This document shows positions 27,842 to 37,345 of a DNA stretch of 64,000 bases, in pieces. This stretch comes from Caldilineaceae bacterium (GTDB lineage Bacteria > Chloroflexota > Anaerolineae > Caldilineales > Caldilineaceae). Under the pieces are notes generated by a model. That model saw nothing but the letters and a program-made list of their open reading frames with translations. It searched no databases and was not told the origin of the DNA. Each line of letters begins with the position of its first letter. Within the stretch, counting starts at the first letter, position 1. Both the position numbers and the translations under genes were made by a program. The DNA is taken from contig JAHBVH010000007.1 in the NCBI GenBank assembly GCA_019637645.1, forward strand, positions 62,001 to 126,000, in the 5' to 3' direction.

Positions 27842-28921
27842 ATGAGTACCATTCGGTTAACCGCCCAGCAAATTCCGGCCTTACAGCCAACCATAGAATT
27901 GCAAGCACTCGCCCAAGACGCCCCGCGCTATGCCTTTACGGCCACAACGCTAGCTGAGGCCACCGCGTGGCAAGCCGCGTGTCGATCCGCCTTGGCTACG
28001 ACGCTGGGCTTTCTTGATACGCCGCCGGTGGACCCCGCACCCCATGTGATTGAAGAAGTAGATCGGGGTGATTTTGTGCGGCGGAAAGTGGTCATTTCAA
28101 CGGCTCCCCAAGCGCGGATGCCGGTCTATCTGCTGATTCCCAAAGGGATCCCTGGGCCATTACCGGTGGTCATTGCCTATGCGGGGCATGGCTATGGCGC
28201 GCGCGATATTGTGGGGCTTTGGGAAGATGGCGAAGAGCGCTGGTCCGAAGATGGCTACCATAAAGATTTTGCCATTGCCCTTTGTCGCCGGGGCTTTCTG
28301 GTCGCGGCCCCCGAGATCGCTGGCTTTGGCGAACGCCAGACCGATTACAGCTATCTCAATCGCGAACTGGGCCAAGCACCGCCGACCACCTGCCATAACG
28401 CAGCGACCTACGCGTTTATGGTGGGCAAGTCTCTAGTCGGGTTGCGGATACGCGATGGTGTGCGCTTGGTCGATTATCTCGCCACCTTGCCCGAAGCTGA
28501 CCTTGCTCGGTTGGGTGCCATGGGCATTTCGGGTGGCGGTATGGCAACCTTCTTTCACGCCGCGATCGATGAGCGCATCAAAGCTGCGGTGATCAGCGGC
28601 TACTTTAGCAGCTTCCGCGACAGCATCTTGGCGATGAATCACTGCACCTGTAACTTTGTGCCGGGGCTGTTGAACATCGGTGAGATGAGCGACATTGTGG
28701 GGCTGATCACACCGCGCCCGCTCTTGATCGAAGCCGGCACGCGCGATCCCATCTTCCCTATTGCGACGGTGCGGGCCAGTGTACAACGCACGCGTGAAAT
28801 CTGCGCGCTCTTGGGCGGTGACGCCACCCAAGCCGTCGAATTAGATGAATTTGAAGGCCGTCACCGCATCAGTGGCCGCCGCGCCTATGACTTCCTGTGG
28901 GAACAGTTGGTGGGCGGTTAA
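27842..28921 (+). CDS. Alpha/beta hydrolase, acetyl-xylan-esterase/dienelactone-hydrolase-like
   Basis: 359 residues. Nucleophile Ser near 230 in the elbow MGISGGGM, probable acid Asp in EAGTRDPIFP, and His in EFEGRHRISG. The oxyanion segment is VVIAYAGHGYGARD. An N-terminal helical stretch of about 70 residues precedes the barrel. It resembles the PF12715-type hydrolases and acetyl-xylan-esterase relatives. No signal peptide is visible, so it should act in the cytoplasm. It is 21 bases after pepT, so it is probably in the same operon. Substrate unknown. Confidence 0.85.
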   Translation: MSTIRLTAQQIPALQPTIELQALAQDAPRYAFTATTLAEATAWQAACRSALATTLGFLDTPPVDPAPHVIEEVDRGDFVRRKVVISTAPQARMPVYLLIPKGIPGPLPVVIAYAGHGYGARDIVGLWEDGEERWSEDGYHKDFAIALCRRGFLVAAPEIAGFGERQTDYSYLNRELGQAPPTTCHNAATYAFMVGKSLVGLRIRDGVRLVDYLATLPEADLARLGAMGISGGGMATFFHAAIDERIKAAVISGYFSSFRDSILAMNHCTCNFVPGLLNIGEMSDIVGLITPRPLLIEAGTRDPIFPIATVRASVQRTREICALLGGDATQAVELDEFEGRHRISGRRAYDFLWEQLVGG

Positions 28922-28970
28922 CCGACGTAGGGAACGAATGGAGCGAATGCGTTATCTTGTGGCAGGAATA

Positions 28971-29038
28971 GGACGCGGATGGACGCGGGCGAACGCGGAT
29001 AAAGAAAAATCCGCGTTCGCCCGTGTCCATCCGCGTCC
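28971..29038. terminator. Long 30-bp inverted repeat between convergent genes
   Basis: Arms 28971-29000 and 29009-29038 are complementary with one mismatch around an eight-base A-rich loop. Each arm consists of three copies of a roughly 10-base unit (GGACGCGGAT, GGACGCGGGC, GAACGCGGAT). It probably terminates transcription from both sides. Confidence 0.7.
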
Positions 29039-29055
29039 TCACTTGGCTAACCGCG

Positions 29056-32000
29056 TTAGCGTGCGATCATGGGCAGGAAAAGCTGTTGGGCGGGCGTGCC
29101 CGGTTCGGTAATGGTCAGGATGACCGTCACGCCTTCGGTCTGCCCCGCGGCGTTGCGGATGTTGAGCTGGCCGGTGTAACTGCCGGGGGCTAGATTCCAG
29201 TTGATCGTCTCGATTGCCAAGCTTTCTGGCCCGGCCCCGCTCGCTTGGGCAAAGAGCCAAGGGACATTACTGGTGCTGCTCCACGGGCCGCCATTGGCTG
29301 TGTGGAGCGCCAGTGGTTGGCTGTCCAGATTGCGTAGGTGCAAGGTGCGCAGATCGGCTTGGGGCGCGCCTTGCCCACCGAGGCGAACATTATCCAACCA
29401 AAAGCGCCCACTGCCGGTTTGATATTCAAAGACAACTTCAAAGCCGGTGAGATGGGCGGGGTTGAGTCCTTGGGCTGTAAAGGCGCTGAGGGGGATTTGC
29501 ACTAATTGCCAGCGATTGTTGAAGGTGGCATAGTCCGCCACCTTGACACTGGTGCGTGTTGCCCCATCGGCCAGATAAAAGCGCGGCGAAACGCTTTGAC
29601 TATTTCCTTTGACCCAAGCGGTGAGCAGCGCAGTGGCCGGGAGGGCTACCTTATTGAGTTCGCTGTGCCAGATGGCGTAGCCCCCCGCACCAATCGTATA
29701 GTCGAGTTGGAGGGCCCCACCCCCACTTTTCGTCGCATCGCCAGCGATGATAGTTGGTACGATGGAGCTGTTGGTTGCGCTGCTCCAATAGCTATTGCCT
29801 TGTCCATTGCTCTGGAGATTGGCGTCGTCAAAGCTGTCGATGATCACAGGCGTTACTAGCCCGGTTAGGCGCAGTTCGCGCAGATAGACGCGCCCGCTAG
29901 TGGGGCTGTAGCTGCGCGCAAAGGAGAAGCTCAGCGTTTCAATGGCCGACCGATCCAATGTGCCGTTAAAAGAGGCTAACGGAATCTGCACCCACTGCCA
30001 TTGGGTGGTGATGCCGCCGGGTAATAGATCGCCGATACTCAGTCGCGGCTCATAGGCATGGGTATCGCGGAGCCCAATGAGCAAGGGCTCGCCCCCTTGT
30101 TCACCCCGCACGAGCAGATTTAGCGTTGTATAGCTGCGTAGATCGCTTTGGGGTAGGCGCGTAAAGTAGCCCGCGGACTGGCCGTCCTGGGCCACGTTAT
30201 AATCGAGCGTCAGTTGGCCGTCGTCGAGATAGGCCAACAGCTGGCCGCCGCTGATGGGGTCATGAAAGAGCCCGCTGCTACCCCCTAGGCGATTTTTGAG
30301 CTGATCCCCGCCAAAGTCATTGATCAGCAGGCTGCTGCGATCATCGACGCGATAGCGGTAGAAGCCGCGGGGCGCATCGACCGGGCTTTGGCTGACATAA
30401 CCATTGGGATGGGTGGCCGTCACATAGTAACGAATATCGCTGCCGAGGGGCTGGGCTGGCAATTCGCCTTGATAGAGTGCATTGACGCTGGCGGCTTGGA
30501 TGCCATGCATGGGCACGGTGCTGTAGGTGCGCCCGCCATCCAAGCTGTAATGCAGGGTCATGGCGGTGATCGCGGCGTCTTCCGGCGCGGTCATTTGGAT
30601 CAGCCGGGGGCCGGTGTCGCTGCTGCTTTGGGTGAGGCTGTTGGCTTGGATCAGGGCATGATTGGTAAAGCTGACTTGGTCGATGGCTAGCTCCAAAATC
30701 CGCCCCGTTACTTCCGCGTTCACCCAGATCAGCGACTTGAGATCCGTGCCGGTCCACGCCACTGCTTGCCCAAAACCACGTTGCTGAAATTGACTGAGCG
30801 GAATGGTATATTGACGCCAAGTACCGTCGGGCGTAAAGGTCGCCTGATAGTAGTCGCTATCATTGATCCCGGCGGTTTCTAGAATCAGACGAATGGGGGT
30901 GTTGTCGCCTTTGGCCCAGAAGTGTAACGCTTGGTAGGGGCTAACATCCACCGGTCGGCCATTGGGGTTGAGGGTGCGGCCAAGGCCCACTTCATCGACG
31001 CGTGTGGCAACTTCGGTTTTTATTTCGGCACAGCCGGCCAATAAGAGATCCGCCGTGTCCATGTCATCCAAGCTACGACAATCACCCAAGCTCAATTCGG
31101 CCTTGTTCTGCAGCGTGGGCGCGACATTGAACCAGAGGCCACCCCCAGCATAGACTTTATCGCTAAAGCCATTACTTTCTACATAGATCGTAGCGTCCAA
31201 GATGCCGGGGAAGTTCAGGGGGACGGATGATTCCCCCGGTGCGACGGCTACCTGTTGGTCAAAGGGTTGCAACGTCAGGCGATCCAATTGGCTGCGCCAC
31301 GAGCCGCGGATCCGCACCACTTGCTCGCTTTCGGCCAAGGCGGTTAGATCAAGATAGACCGTGTCGCCCACATAGCGGATTTGGCGGACAAAGACGGTTG
31401 GTGCAACCGGTTCGGCCTCATTGTGGTAGATGACCTGCCAACTGCCTTCTTCAAAGTTGTTGAGGTGCATCAAAATGGCCTGTAGCAACTGTTTGGTCGT
31501 GGCTAGGTCGCCGCTCCACACCTGTAGATTGAAGACATAATCGAAGGCGAAGTCATAGCTGTCGCCATAGCTATCTTGGGTCCAGCGGCTGTCAATGTGG
31601 AATTCTTTGGTGGCTTCGTTGACAAAGATGTGAAAGAGGATCGTGTCTTCGCGAATGGAAGCGCCTTGGCTGCCATTGGTGTGCCAAAACCAGCCTTGTG
31701 TCGCCGGTGGTACACTGAGCAACAGCGGGTCAACGTCATCCAGCGTATACCCTTTAAAGCGATTGCAGACGCCATAGTCATGCTGGTAGGGTTGACCAAT
31801 GGAGAGAATGCCCAGGGCAACGGCTTGCACCTTGCCTTCACGATCGACAAAGTCCACTGCTTTGGCATCCGGTGCGTTGGTCACGGCAAGGACATCGACC
31901 GGAACCGTGGGGGTGGGGGTCGTGTCTGCCGGGCCTTCGGCTGGCATGAGATCATCCAGCGTTAATTGCATTGCGGCCAGCAGGCGTGCTTTATGCCAAC

Positions 32001-33489
32001 CCAGGCGCTCTTGCGTGGCGGCGGCGGTTGTGTCCGCTTGTTCACTACCGATACTCCCCAAGAAGGTACTGGGCGCACCCGGGAGCGGGCCAGATTCTAA
32101 ACCACCATCACCACCAGTTTGTACGGCGCTGCTTGATTTCGTGCCATTGTCGCGAAAATAGACTTCTTGGCCGTTATTGGGGTAGGCGGTGAGCGCTTGG
32201 GTAACGGTTCCATGGACCGGCCCCCACACTTTGTGATTGCCATCTACCTTTTGGTCGAGGCCATCCTGATCCTTATCTTGCCCGTTTAAGGTAAGTTTGG
32301 CCTCAACGGTATCGCTCAGCTTGTCGTTATCACTGTCCGTGTCCAGATAATCGGGCACGCCATCGCCGTCGCTATCAATCGGTTGCAAGCCATTGCCAAA
32401 GCGCTCATCGAGCCCGGTCGCCCCGACTTTTCCCGAAGGAAGTTGATAGTTCTGGGTGGATTGGGCTTCCACCAGATCGGGAATGCCGTCGCCGTCGGCA
32501 TCTAGGTCCAAGAAATTGGGCAAACCGTCGCCGTCGCTATCTGGGACAGCACCGGCACTGCCTAACTCTGCTGGGCTATCGACTTTCCCGTCGCCGTTAC
32601 TATCTTTTAACCCAGCTTCAAGAATATCGGGAATCCCATCATTATCACTGTCGAGATCGCTGGAATTAACAAGCCCATCCCCATCGGTATCGAGGGTGCA
32701 GCTTGCTATGGTGTAGAACTGAATGTCATCCAGAAAATTACCCGTAGTATTATCCCCATTGCCAGTGGCTACCGCTTGATAGAAAAAGCGGGTCTTGGTT
32801 TGATCGGCTGGCACCACATAGGTGCCCGAGTAGACCGCCCAAGCGCTCTTGTCTGTTTGAAAGGTCCCGAGGGTTGTGTGGGGGCCTTGCGGGGGGCCAA
32901 CGCGCAAGGCAATGGTGTCAACGCCAGTGCGCCCGCGGTGAGCAAAGGACCAGTGCATGGTGCTGCCCGGCGTTGTGGTAATGTCTTGGTATAAGGATGC
33001 TGTTTGATTGGCATTAATTTCAGCAAATTGCACGCCGCGATAGGCGGGTACGCCATTAAAGTTTGTTTGCCAGATCTCAATTTCCGAGTCAGTCGCGGTG
33101 GTGGACCAACCCGCGACTAAGGCCATTTTGTAGGCCACCGCGGCCACCGGGAGTGAGCCCCAGCGTTTACTGGTCAGGGAATAAGTTCTATCGATATCTG
33201 GCTCCTCAAACGAGCCATTGACCACAGCCACAGGCACTTGGCCGATATAGCCCAAACACTCGACGCCATTGGGAATGCCATCTTGGTCGTCGTCGGCCAC
33301 GGTGGTTGTGTCCACGGTGGTTGTGTCCACGGTGGTTGTGTCCACGGTGGTTATATCCACGGTGGTTGTCATTAGGTTGGCGCTGTTGGCTTGTACAGCA
33401 GCGGTGGCGGCGGTCAAGAGGATGCCCAGGAGGAAGCAAATCGGCAGAAATACCCATATTTTGTTTGTGATTGTAGGGCAGCGAACCAT
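29056..33489 (-). CDS. Giant secreted protein with TSP3-type calcium repeats and CBM-like domains
   Basis: 1477 residues. A signal peptide (about 1-35, MVRCPTITNKIW then a hydrophobic core) is followed by a TTTVD repeat stretch (about 40-62) and a jelly-roll/lectin-like domain (NGSFEEPDIDRTY onward). Next come thrombospondin type 3-like calcium repeats (DTDGDGLVNSSDLDSDNDG and successors, about 235-375). A middle part carries YGVCNRFKGY and WFWHTNG. There are three carbohydrate-binding-like units with F-W-A-K-G-D-N or W-V-K-G-N motifs, and an end PAQQLFLPMIAR. Start 33489 has AAAGGA and four T; the frame to 33600 runs into a repeat. Probably cell-surface or extracellular; ligand unknown. A single gene with no export machinery adjacent. 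Confidence 0.85.
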   Translation of the reverse strand: MVRCPTITNKIWVFLPICFLLGILLTAATAAVQANSANLMTTTVDITTVDTTTVDTTTVDTTTVADDDQDGIPNGVECLGYIGQVPVAVVNGSFEEPDIDRTYSLTSKRWGSLPVAAVAYKMALVAGWSTTATDSEIEIWQTNFNGVPAYRGVQFAEINANQTASLYQDITTTPGSTMHWSFAHRGRTGVDTIALRVGPPQGPHTTLGTFQTDKSAWAVYSGTYVVPADQTKTRFFYQAVATGNGDNTTGNFLDDIQFYTIASCTLDTDGDGLVNSSDLDSDNDGIPDILEAGLKDSNGDGKVDSPAELGSAGAVPDSDGDGLPNFLDLDADGDGIPDLVEAQSTQNYQLPSGKVGATGLDERFGNGLQPIDSDGDGVPDYLDTDSDNDKLSDTVEAKLTLNGQDKDQDGLDQKVDGNHKVWGPVHGTVTQALTAYPNNGQEVYFRDNGTKSSSAVQTGGDGGLESGPLPGAPSTFLGSIGSEQADTTAAATQERLGWHKARLLAAMQLTLDDLMPAEGPADTTPTPTVPVDVLAVTNAPDAKAVDFVDREGKVQAVALGILSIGQPYQHDYGVCNRFKGYTLDDVDPLLLSVPPATQGWFWHTNGSQGASIREDTILFHIFVNEATKEFHIDSRWTQDSYGDSYDFAFDYVFNLQVWSGDLATTKQLLQAILMHLNNFEEGSWQVIYHNEAEPVAPTVFVRQIRYVGDTVYLDLTALAESEQVVRIRGSWRSQLDRLTLQPFDQQVAVAPGESSVPLNFPGILDATIYVESNGFSDKVYAGGGLWFNVAPTLQNKAELSLGDCRSLDDMDTADLLLAGCAEIKTEVATRVDEVGLGRTLNPNGRPVDVSPYQALHFWAKGDNTPIRLILETAGINDSDYYQATFTPDGTWRQYTIPLSQFQQRGFGQAVAWTGTDLKSLIWVNAEVTGRILELAIDQVSFTNHALIQANSLTQSSSDTGPRLIQMTAPEDAAITAMTLHYSLDGGRTYSTVPMHGIQAASVNALYQGELPAQPLGSDIRYYVTATHPNGYVSQSPVDAPRGFYRYRVDDRSSLLINDFGGDQLKNRLGGSSGLFHDPISGGQLLAYLDDGQLTLDYNVAQDGQSAGYFTRLPQSDLRSYTTLNLLVRGEQGGEPLLIGLRDTHAYEPRLSIGDLLPGGITTQWQWVQIPLASFNGTLDRSAIETLSFSFARSYSPTSGRVYLRELRLTGLVTPVIIDSFDDANLQSNGQGNSYWSSATNSSIVPTIIAGDATKSGGGALQLDYTIGAGGYAIWHSELNKVALPATALLTAWVKGNSQSVSPRFYLADGATRTSVKVADYATFNNRWQLVQIPLSAFTAQGLNPAHLTGFEVVFEYQTGSGRFWLDNVRLGGQGAPQADLRTLHLRNLDSQPLALHTANGGPWSSTSNVPWLFAQASGAGPESLAIETINWNLAPGSYTGQLNIRNAAGQTEGVTVILTITEPGTPAQQLFLPMIAR
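33297..33370. repeat. 15-bp in-frame tandem repeat
   Basis: About five units of CACGGTGGTTGTGTC, in frame within the N-terminal part of the giant secreted protein, encoding repeated TTTVD. One unit is diverged (TTATATC). Slippage would change the protein by five residues without a frameshift. Confidence 0.85.
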
Positions 33490-33510
33490 AAAATCCTTTT
33501 CAATAAAGTT

Positions 33511-33573
33511 AGAAGTTACGCACTTGGGCCAAACCTGACAGGTTTGGTCGTACCAACCAACTGCGTAAGTTCT
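33511..33573. repeat. Family 1 full-length element, short core
   Basis: Arms AGAAGTTACGCA (33511-33522) and TGCGTAAGTTCT (33562-33573) with the core AAACCTGACAGGTTT. It lies just upstream of the secreted-protein gene start and within its leader or promoter region. Confidence 0.75.
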
Positions 33574-33642
33574 AAAAATAAAAAGAGCTACATAATACAC
33601 TGTTGCTTACATGTTTTGTCTGCGTTGTTCGGTAGCCCTGTG

Positions 33643-33766
33643 CCTGATGAAGGGTAAGCAATGAAAGCGGTAGAGCTCACGAGTGCGCTTTCGCGCCGCT
33701 TGACCGAGCCGGCGCTGATTTCAATCCGCGCTGCTTTACCGAATTTCATGGTAATCTTCATGAGGC
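33643..33766. repeat. Family 2 palindrome, diverged copy
   Basis: CCTGATGAAGGGTAAGCAAT at the left end is identical over most of its length to the start of the 26141 element. The inner GGCGCTGATTTCAATCCGCGC is imperfect, and the right end CTTCATGAGG is a degraded complement. No gene is supported in 33601-34000. Confidence 0.65.
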
Positions 33767-34000
33767 CAGGGCGGTCTAACTTTCCCATAGCATAGCAGTA
33801 AATGCCATGCGAAACATTTGACAAATGTCTAAATAAATAAAGTATTTTGGGAATTTGTAGGTGTGACTAGGCCGGGCAATTCGTCGCATCGCGGGCTAGC
33901 CAGCTAGCTGTTCTACGGTTCCAGCCATGAGCTTTGTCAAAGTGCCTGATTCGTTATATGATATTTCTTAAATTTCTGTTCGTTCTCTGTAGACCAAGCT

Positions 34001-37000
34001 ATGTCATCAACGTGCGCTTTGCCCGATCGTTCGAAAGACGAAGACAACCCTTCGGCCGCGCGCACGTGGCTGTCGCCCCCGCCTTGGCGGATCGATCTGC
34101 GGCTCCTCATCGCCGTGCTGGGCGCTTTGCTCTATCATGGTGTTTTGAGTGTCTACGGCACCTATCGCAACACCTACGATGCCTATGTGCATATCTTCTT
34201 CGCCGATCATTGGACGCGCGGCTGGTTTGATCACTGGGATCCACGCTGGTACACCGGCTTCACGCTGACGAGCTATCCGCCGCTCTCACAGCAGTCGGTG
34301 GCCGCGCTCTCCTTTCTCACCGGCGACCTGCGGCTGGCCTTTGCCATTGTGCAAGCCAGCGCCATGGTCGTCATGACCATTGGCATGTATCGCTTTGCGC
34401 AACTTTGGGTGAGCCGCGAAGCCGCGGGCTGGGCTGCCATCTGGTTGGTTCTTTCTTCGGCTATGGCCGAAACCATCCATGTCTTTGGGCAACTGCCCAC
34501 CACCTATTCGCTGGCGCTGTTGCTCAATGCGCTGCCCTATACCTATGCCTGGATCATCCGGGGTCGCTCCGCGGATCTGATCAAGTGCTGGGCGTTGGTC
34601 GCGGCGACGACAGGGGCGCACCATGTCACCACCCTCTTTGGCTCGGTCTTTATCACCGCCCCAGTGCTTCTCTTAGCCCTATTTGAGCGGCTCAACACTG
34701 CCCAGCCCGACGAACCGGTGCGTCCACCGCGCTTTATCACGCGCACCATCTGGCGCGCGGTCAGCATGCTGCACCTCCGCCGCGTGTTGGGGCCGGTGTT
34801 GCGTACGGGGCTCTTTGGCGTGGGGACGATTGGCTTGCTTCTGCTGGTTGTCTTCCCCTATTGGGCGTGGAGCCGGTCTGATCCTATCAGCCAGGTGCCG
34901 ATTCCCCATGCCAGCCGCGATAATTTTTTGGTCAACCTCAATGCTGGCTTGGTCTTCTGGTTGATTCCCTATGGCATGTTGCTCTTTGCCATGCCCTATA
35001 TTTTCTACAAAGGCTTTACCACCAAAGCTTGGCCGCTCACCAGCTCGATCGCGCTGCTGGCCTTTCTCGGCACTGGTGGTACGACCCCCTTTCCCAAACT
35101 ATTGTTGGGCGGGGCCTTTGATATTTTGACCTTAGATCGCTTTACGCTCTGGGCTTCGATCCTCATGTTGCCGCTCGCCGGTGAATATATGGTGAGCTTA
35201 TTGCATGGCAACCTGGCGCGCTGGTTGCTCACCCAGTTTGGGCTGCTGGTGCAACGGGGTCTGATCGTCTTTACCGTGGTGGGTCTTGTCCTCTGCTCGA
35301 TCTTTGTCGTCAACCTCACCCAATTTCGGCGCTTTCAACCCGCGCCCATTGACATGCAGCCGATTGTGACCTTTCTCGCCAAGGATGATCACTGGCGTTG
35401 GCGCTATCTGACCCTGGGCTTTGGCGATCAGATGGCCTGGCTCTCGGCCCAGACAACCGCGCCCCAGATCGACGGGAACTACCACTCGGCGCGGCGGCTG
35501 CCCGAAATGACGACAACCCCTGTAGAGCGGCTAGAGGGGGCCAAATTTAGTGGCGTGCCGGGCTTGGGCTCGTTGCAACAATTCCTCAACGTGCCTGATA
35601 AGTACAACCTCAAGTATGTCTTCTCGAACGATCAATTCTATGATCCGCTCCTCTTTTTCTATGGTTGGCATAAGATTCAGCTATTGGAGAATGGCATTGC
35701 CGTTTGGGAACGCGCCGACATCCCGATCCTGCCCGAAGCGCTGCCCCGCAAAGAGATCCCCCGCTATCAGCGCCTCATGTTTGGCATCTTGCCGCCTGGC
35801 GCACTGCTCTTCGCTATGCTGGCCGTGAGCGCACCCTATTGGCAGATCCCCTTGTTGTTCCTCGGCGAGGCGTTAGGTCTACGCGCCCAGGCGGGCCATC
35901 GCTATGACCGGCTGGCGCGACCGTGGCGCAGGCTCTGGCAGTTGCTCGATCGGTGGCTATGGGCCGCGTCGGCCCTGCCCAGTCCACTGCGCTATCGGCC
36001 TCCTCGTTGGCAACTGCTGATCCATCTCTGGCGGCGGCGCGTCCGCCGTTGGTCAAAACCGCCTTCGCCTTCGGCACGCCGCGTGCGGACTGCTGTGCTG
36101 CTGTTGGGCATCACGCTGCTGCTGACGTTCGGTGGCCTGCGTATTGCCAGTGATTGGCGCGATCCGCTGACCTTGGTGACGAGCTATTATGACAACTTGG
36201 ATTTTCAACGCTTTGCGGCGGCCTATGAACAGCTCAACCCGGCCACGCGACCGACTTTGGCCCAATATATGCTCAACCTCTCGGTTCAAGGGGGATTGGT
36301 GGCCTCGTATAGCAAGCTAGATAACCTGACGACCACCATCTTGCAGGCCGATGCCGAACAGATGCAGGTCCAAGTGGCAGCGCGCTATCTTACGGCGCTT
36401 TCGTACTATACCAATACCCAAACGCTGCACTTAACCAATCACCCCGAAGAGGGCTGGCGCATTGAACCAACGGCGAGTGATCTGCGCGTGCCGCCCGGAC
36501 AATTTCTGCGGCAACCAACACTGGATTGGCTCACCATTGGCGGGCGTCCTCCGGCTCCTCAGATCGTTGACTTTAAGGAGATCTTGGATCGACCGGCTTT
36601 GCAGATCCTGTCGGCGCGCCTAGTGCAGCGCGCCCAAGGGGGTTATAGCGTGGTGGGTGAACTTTTCAATACCGACACTGACCCCGCCGATGCCACGGTG
36701 ACGGGCTATATCTATGATGATCAGGGAACCTTATTGACCTGGTATAATGCGGGCGCGGCGATGATGCACAAGCTTTTCCCGCTGGAAATTACCCCGTTTC
36801 GTATCGATTTCGAAGGAGTCGCTGGGCTGGCGCTCCAAGGAACGCAGCCTCCCTTGGCCTTCACGCCCAATGCCGCGTGGGACTATGAACCTCCTGTTGG
36901 CACGCAGTTGGGTGGCTTTTCGGTGCTGGCAAAAGCCGTGGTGGCCCAGCAGGATCTCGCCCGCGCCGTAGGGGCCCAGGATCTACACGTTGAAAAAACG

Positions 37001-37345
37001 GCAACAGGCTATCTGCTCAGCGGCGCTTTGATCAACGCCGGTCTGCAAGAGGCCGTCATTCCCCATCTCTTGGTGACTTTCTATGATGCTGCCGGCGATG
37101 TGCAATGGGTGGATCACTTTTTTCTGCCCCAATCCTTACGTGCCCAACGTACCATGCCTTTTGCGCTGCCCCTAACCCCGCGCCAAGCTGTGACGACCGT
37201 CGCCATACCTGGCTCCCTCTATGCCGACGCGGTGACGCCCATCCCGGATTGGCCGCTGCCCCGTGCCGATTGGCTAGCGTTGCCGTCGGCTGCTGGCTAT
37301 GCCTACTTGCGAGTCAGCGTCCATTACTTTGCAGGGGGATCATAG
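34001..37345 (+). CDS. Large GT-C-like membrane protein with PTPS-related N-terminus
   Basis: 1114 residues. The N-terminal half has about 12 hydrophobic helices with early acidic/aromatic loops (TYDAYVHIFFADHW, HWDPRWYTG) like the '6-pyruvoyl-tetrahydropterin-synthase-related' and GT-C membrane families. A further helix near 700 (VLLLGITLLLTFGG) precedes a soluble C-terminal region with beta-rich repeats, similar to FxLYD-type domains (SVVGELFNTDTDPADATVTGY). No strong ribosome-binding site is visible before the ATG, so the start is tentative. The GTG of the next gene directly follows its stop. It heads a three-gene envelope cluster (34001-40417). Confidence 0.75.
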   Translation: MSSTCALPDRSKDEDNPSAARTWLSPPPWRIDLRLLIAVLGALLYHGVLSVYGTYRNTYDAYVHIFFADHWTRGWFDHWDPRWYTGFTLTSYPPLSQQSVAALSFLTGDLRLAFAIVQASAMVVMTIGMYRFAQLWVSREAAGWAAIWLVLSSAMAETIHVFGQLPTTYSLALLLNALPYTYAWIIRGRSADLIKCWALVAATTGAHHVTTLFGSVFITAPVLLLALFERLNTAQPDEPVRPPRFITRTIWRAVSMLHLRRVLGPVLRTGLFGVGTIGLLLLVVFPYWAWSRSDPISQVPIPHASRDNFLVNLNAGLVFWLIPYGMLLFAMPYIFYKGFTTKAWPLTSSIALLAFLGTGGTTPFPKLLLGGAFDILTLDRFTLWASILMLPLAGEYMVSLLHGNLARWLLTQFGLLVQRGLIVFTVVGLVLCSIFVVNLTQFRRFQPAPIDMQPIVTFLAKDDHWRWRYLTLGFGDQMAWLSAQTTAPQIDGNYHSARRLPEMTTTPVERLEGAKFSGVPGLGSLQQFLNVPDKYNLKYVFSNDQFYDPLLFFYGWHKIQLLENGIAVWERADIPILPEALPRKEIPRYQRLMFGILPPGALLFAMLAVSAPYWQIPLLFLGEALGLRAQAGHRYDRLARPWRRLWQLLDRWLWAASALPSPLRYRPPRWQLLIHLWRRRVRRWSKPPSPSARRVRTAVLLLGITLLLTFGGLRIASDWRDPLTLVTSYYDNLDFQRFAAAYEQLNPATRPTLAQYMLNLSVQGGLVASYSKLDNLTTTILQADAEQMQVQVAARYLTALSYYTNTQTLHLTNHPEEGWRIEPTASDLRVPPGQFLRQPTLDWLTIGGRPPAPQIVDFKEILDRPALQILSARLVQRAQGGYSVVGELFNTDTDPADATVTGYIYDDQGTLLTWYNAGAAMMHKLFPLEITPFRIDFEGVAGLALQGTQPPLAFTPNAAWDYEPPVGTQLGGFSVLAKAVVAQQDLARAVGAQDLHVEKTATGYLLSGALINAGLQEAVIPHLLVTFYDAAGDVQWVDHFFLPQSLRAQRTMPFALPLTPRQAVTTVAIPGSLYADAVTPIPDWPLPRADWLALPSAAGYAYLRVSVHYFAGGS

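Noticed and set aside
16590..33766. Repeated GCGCTGATTTCAATCAGCGC motifs as a possible CRISPR array
   Set aside because: Copies are far apart, not regularly spaced, and lie in inverted-repeat elements without spacers or cas genes.
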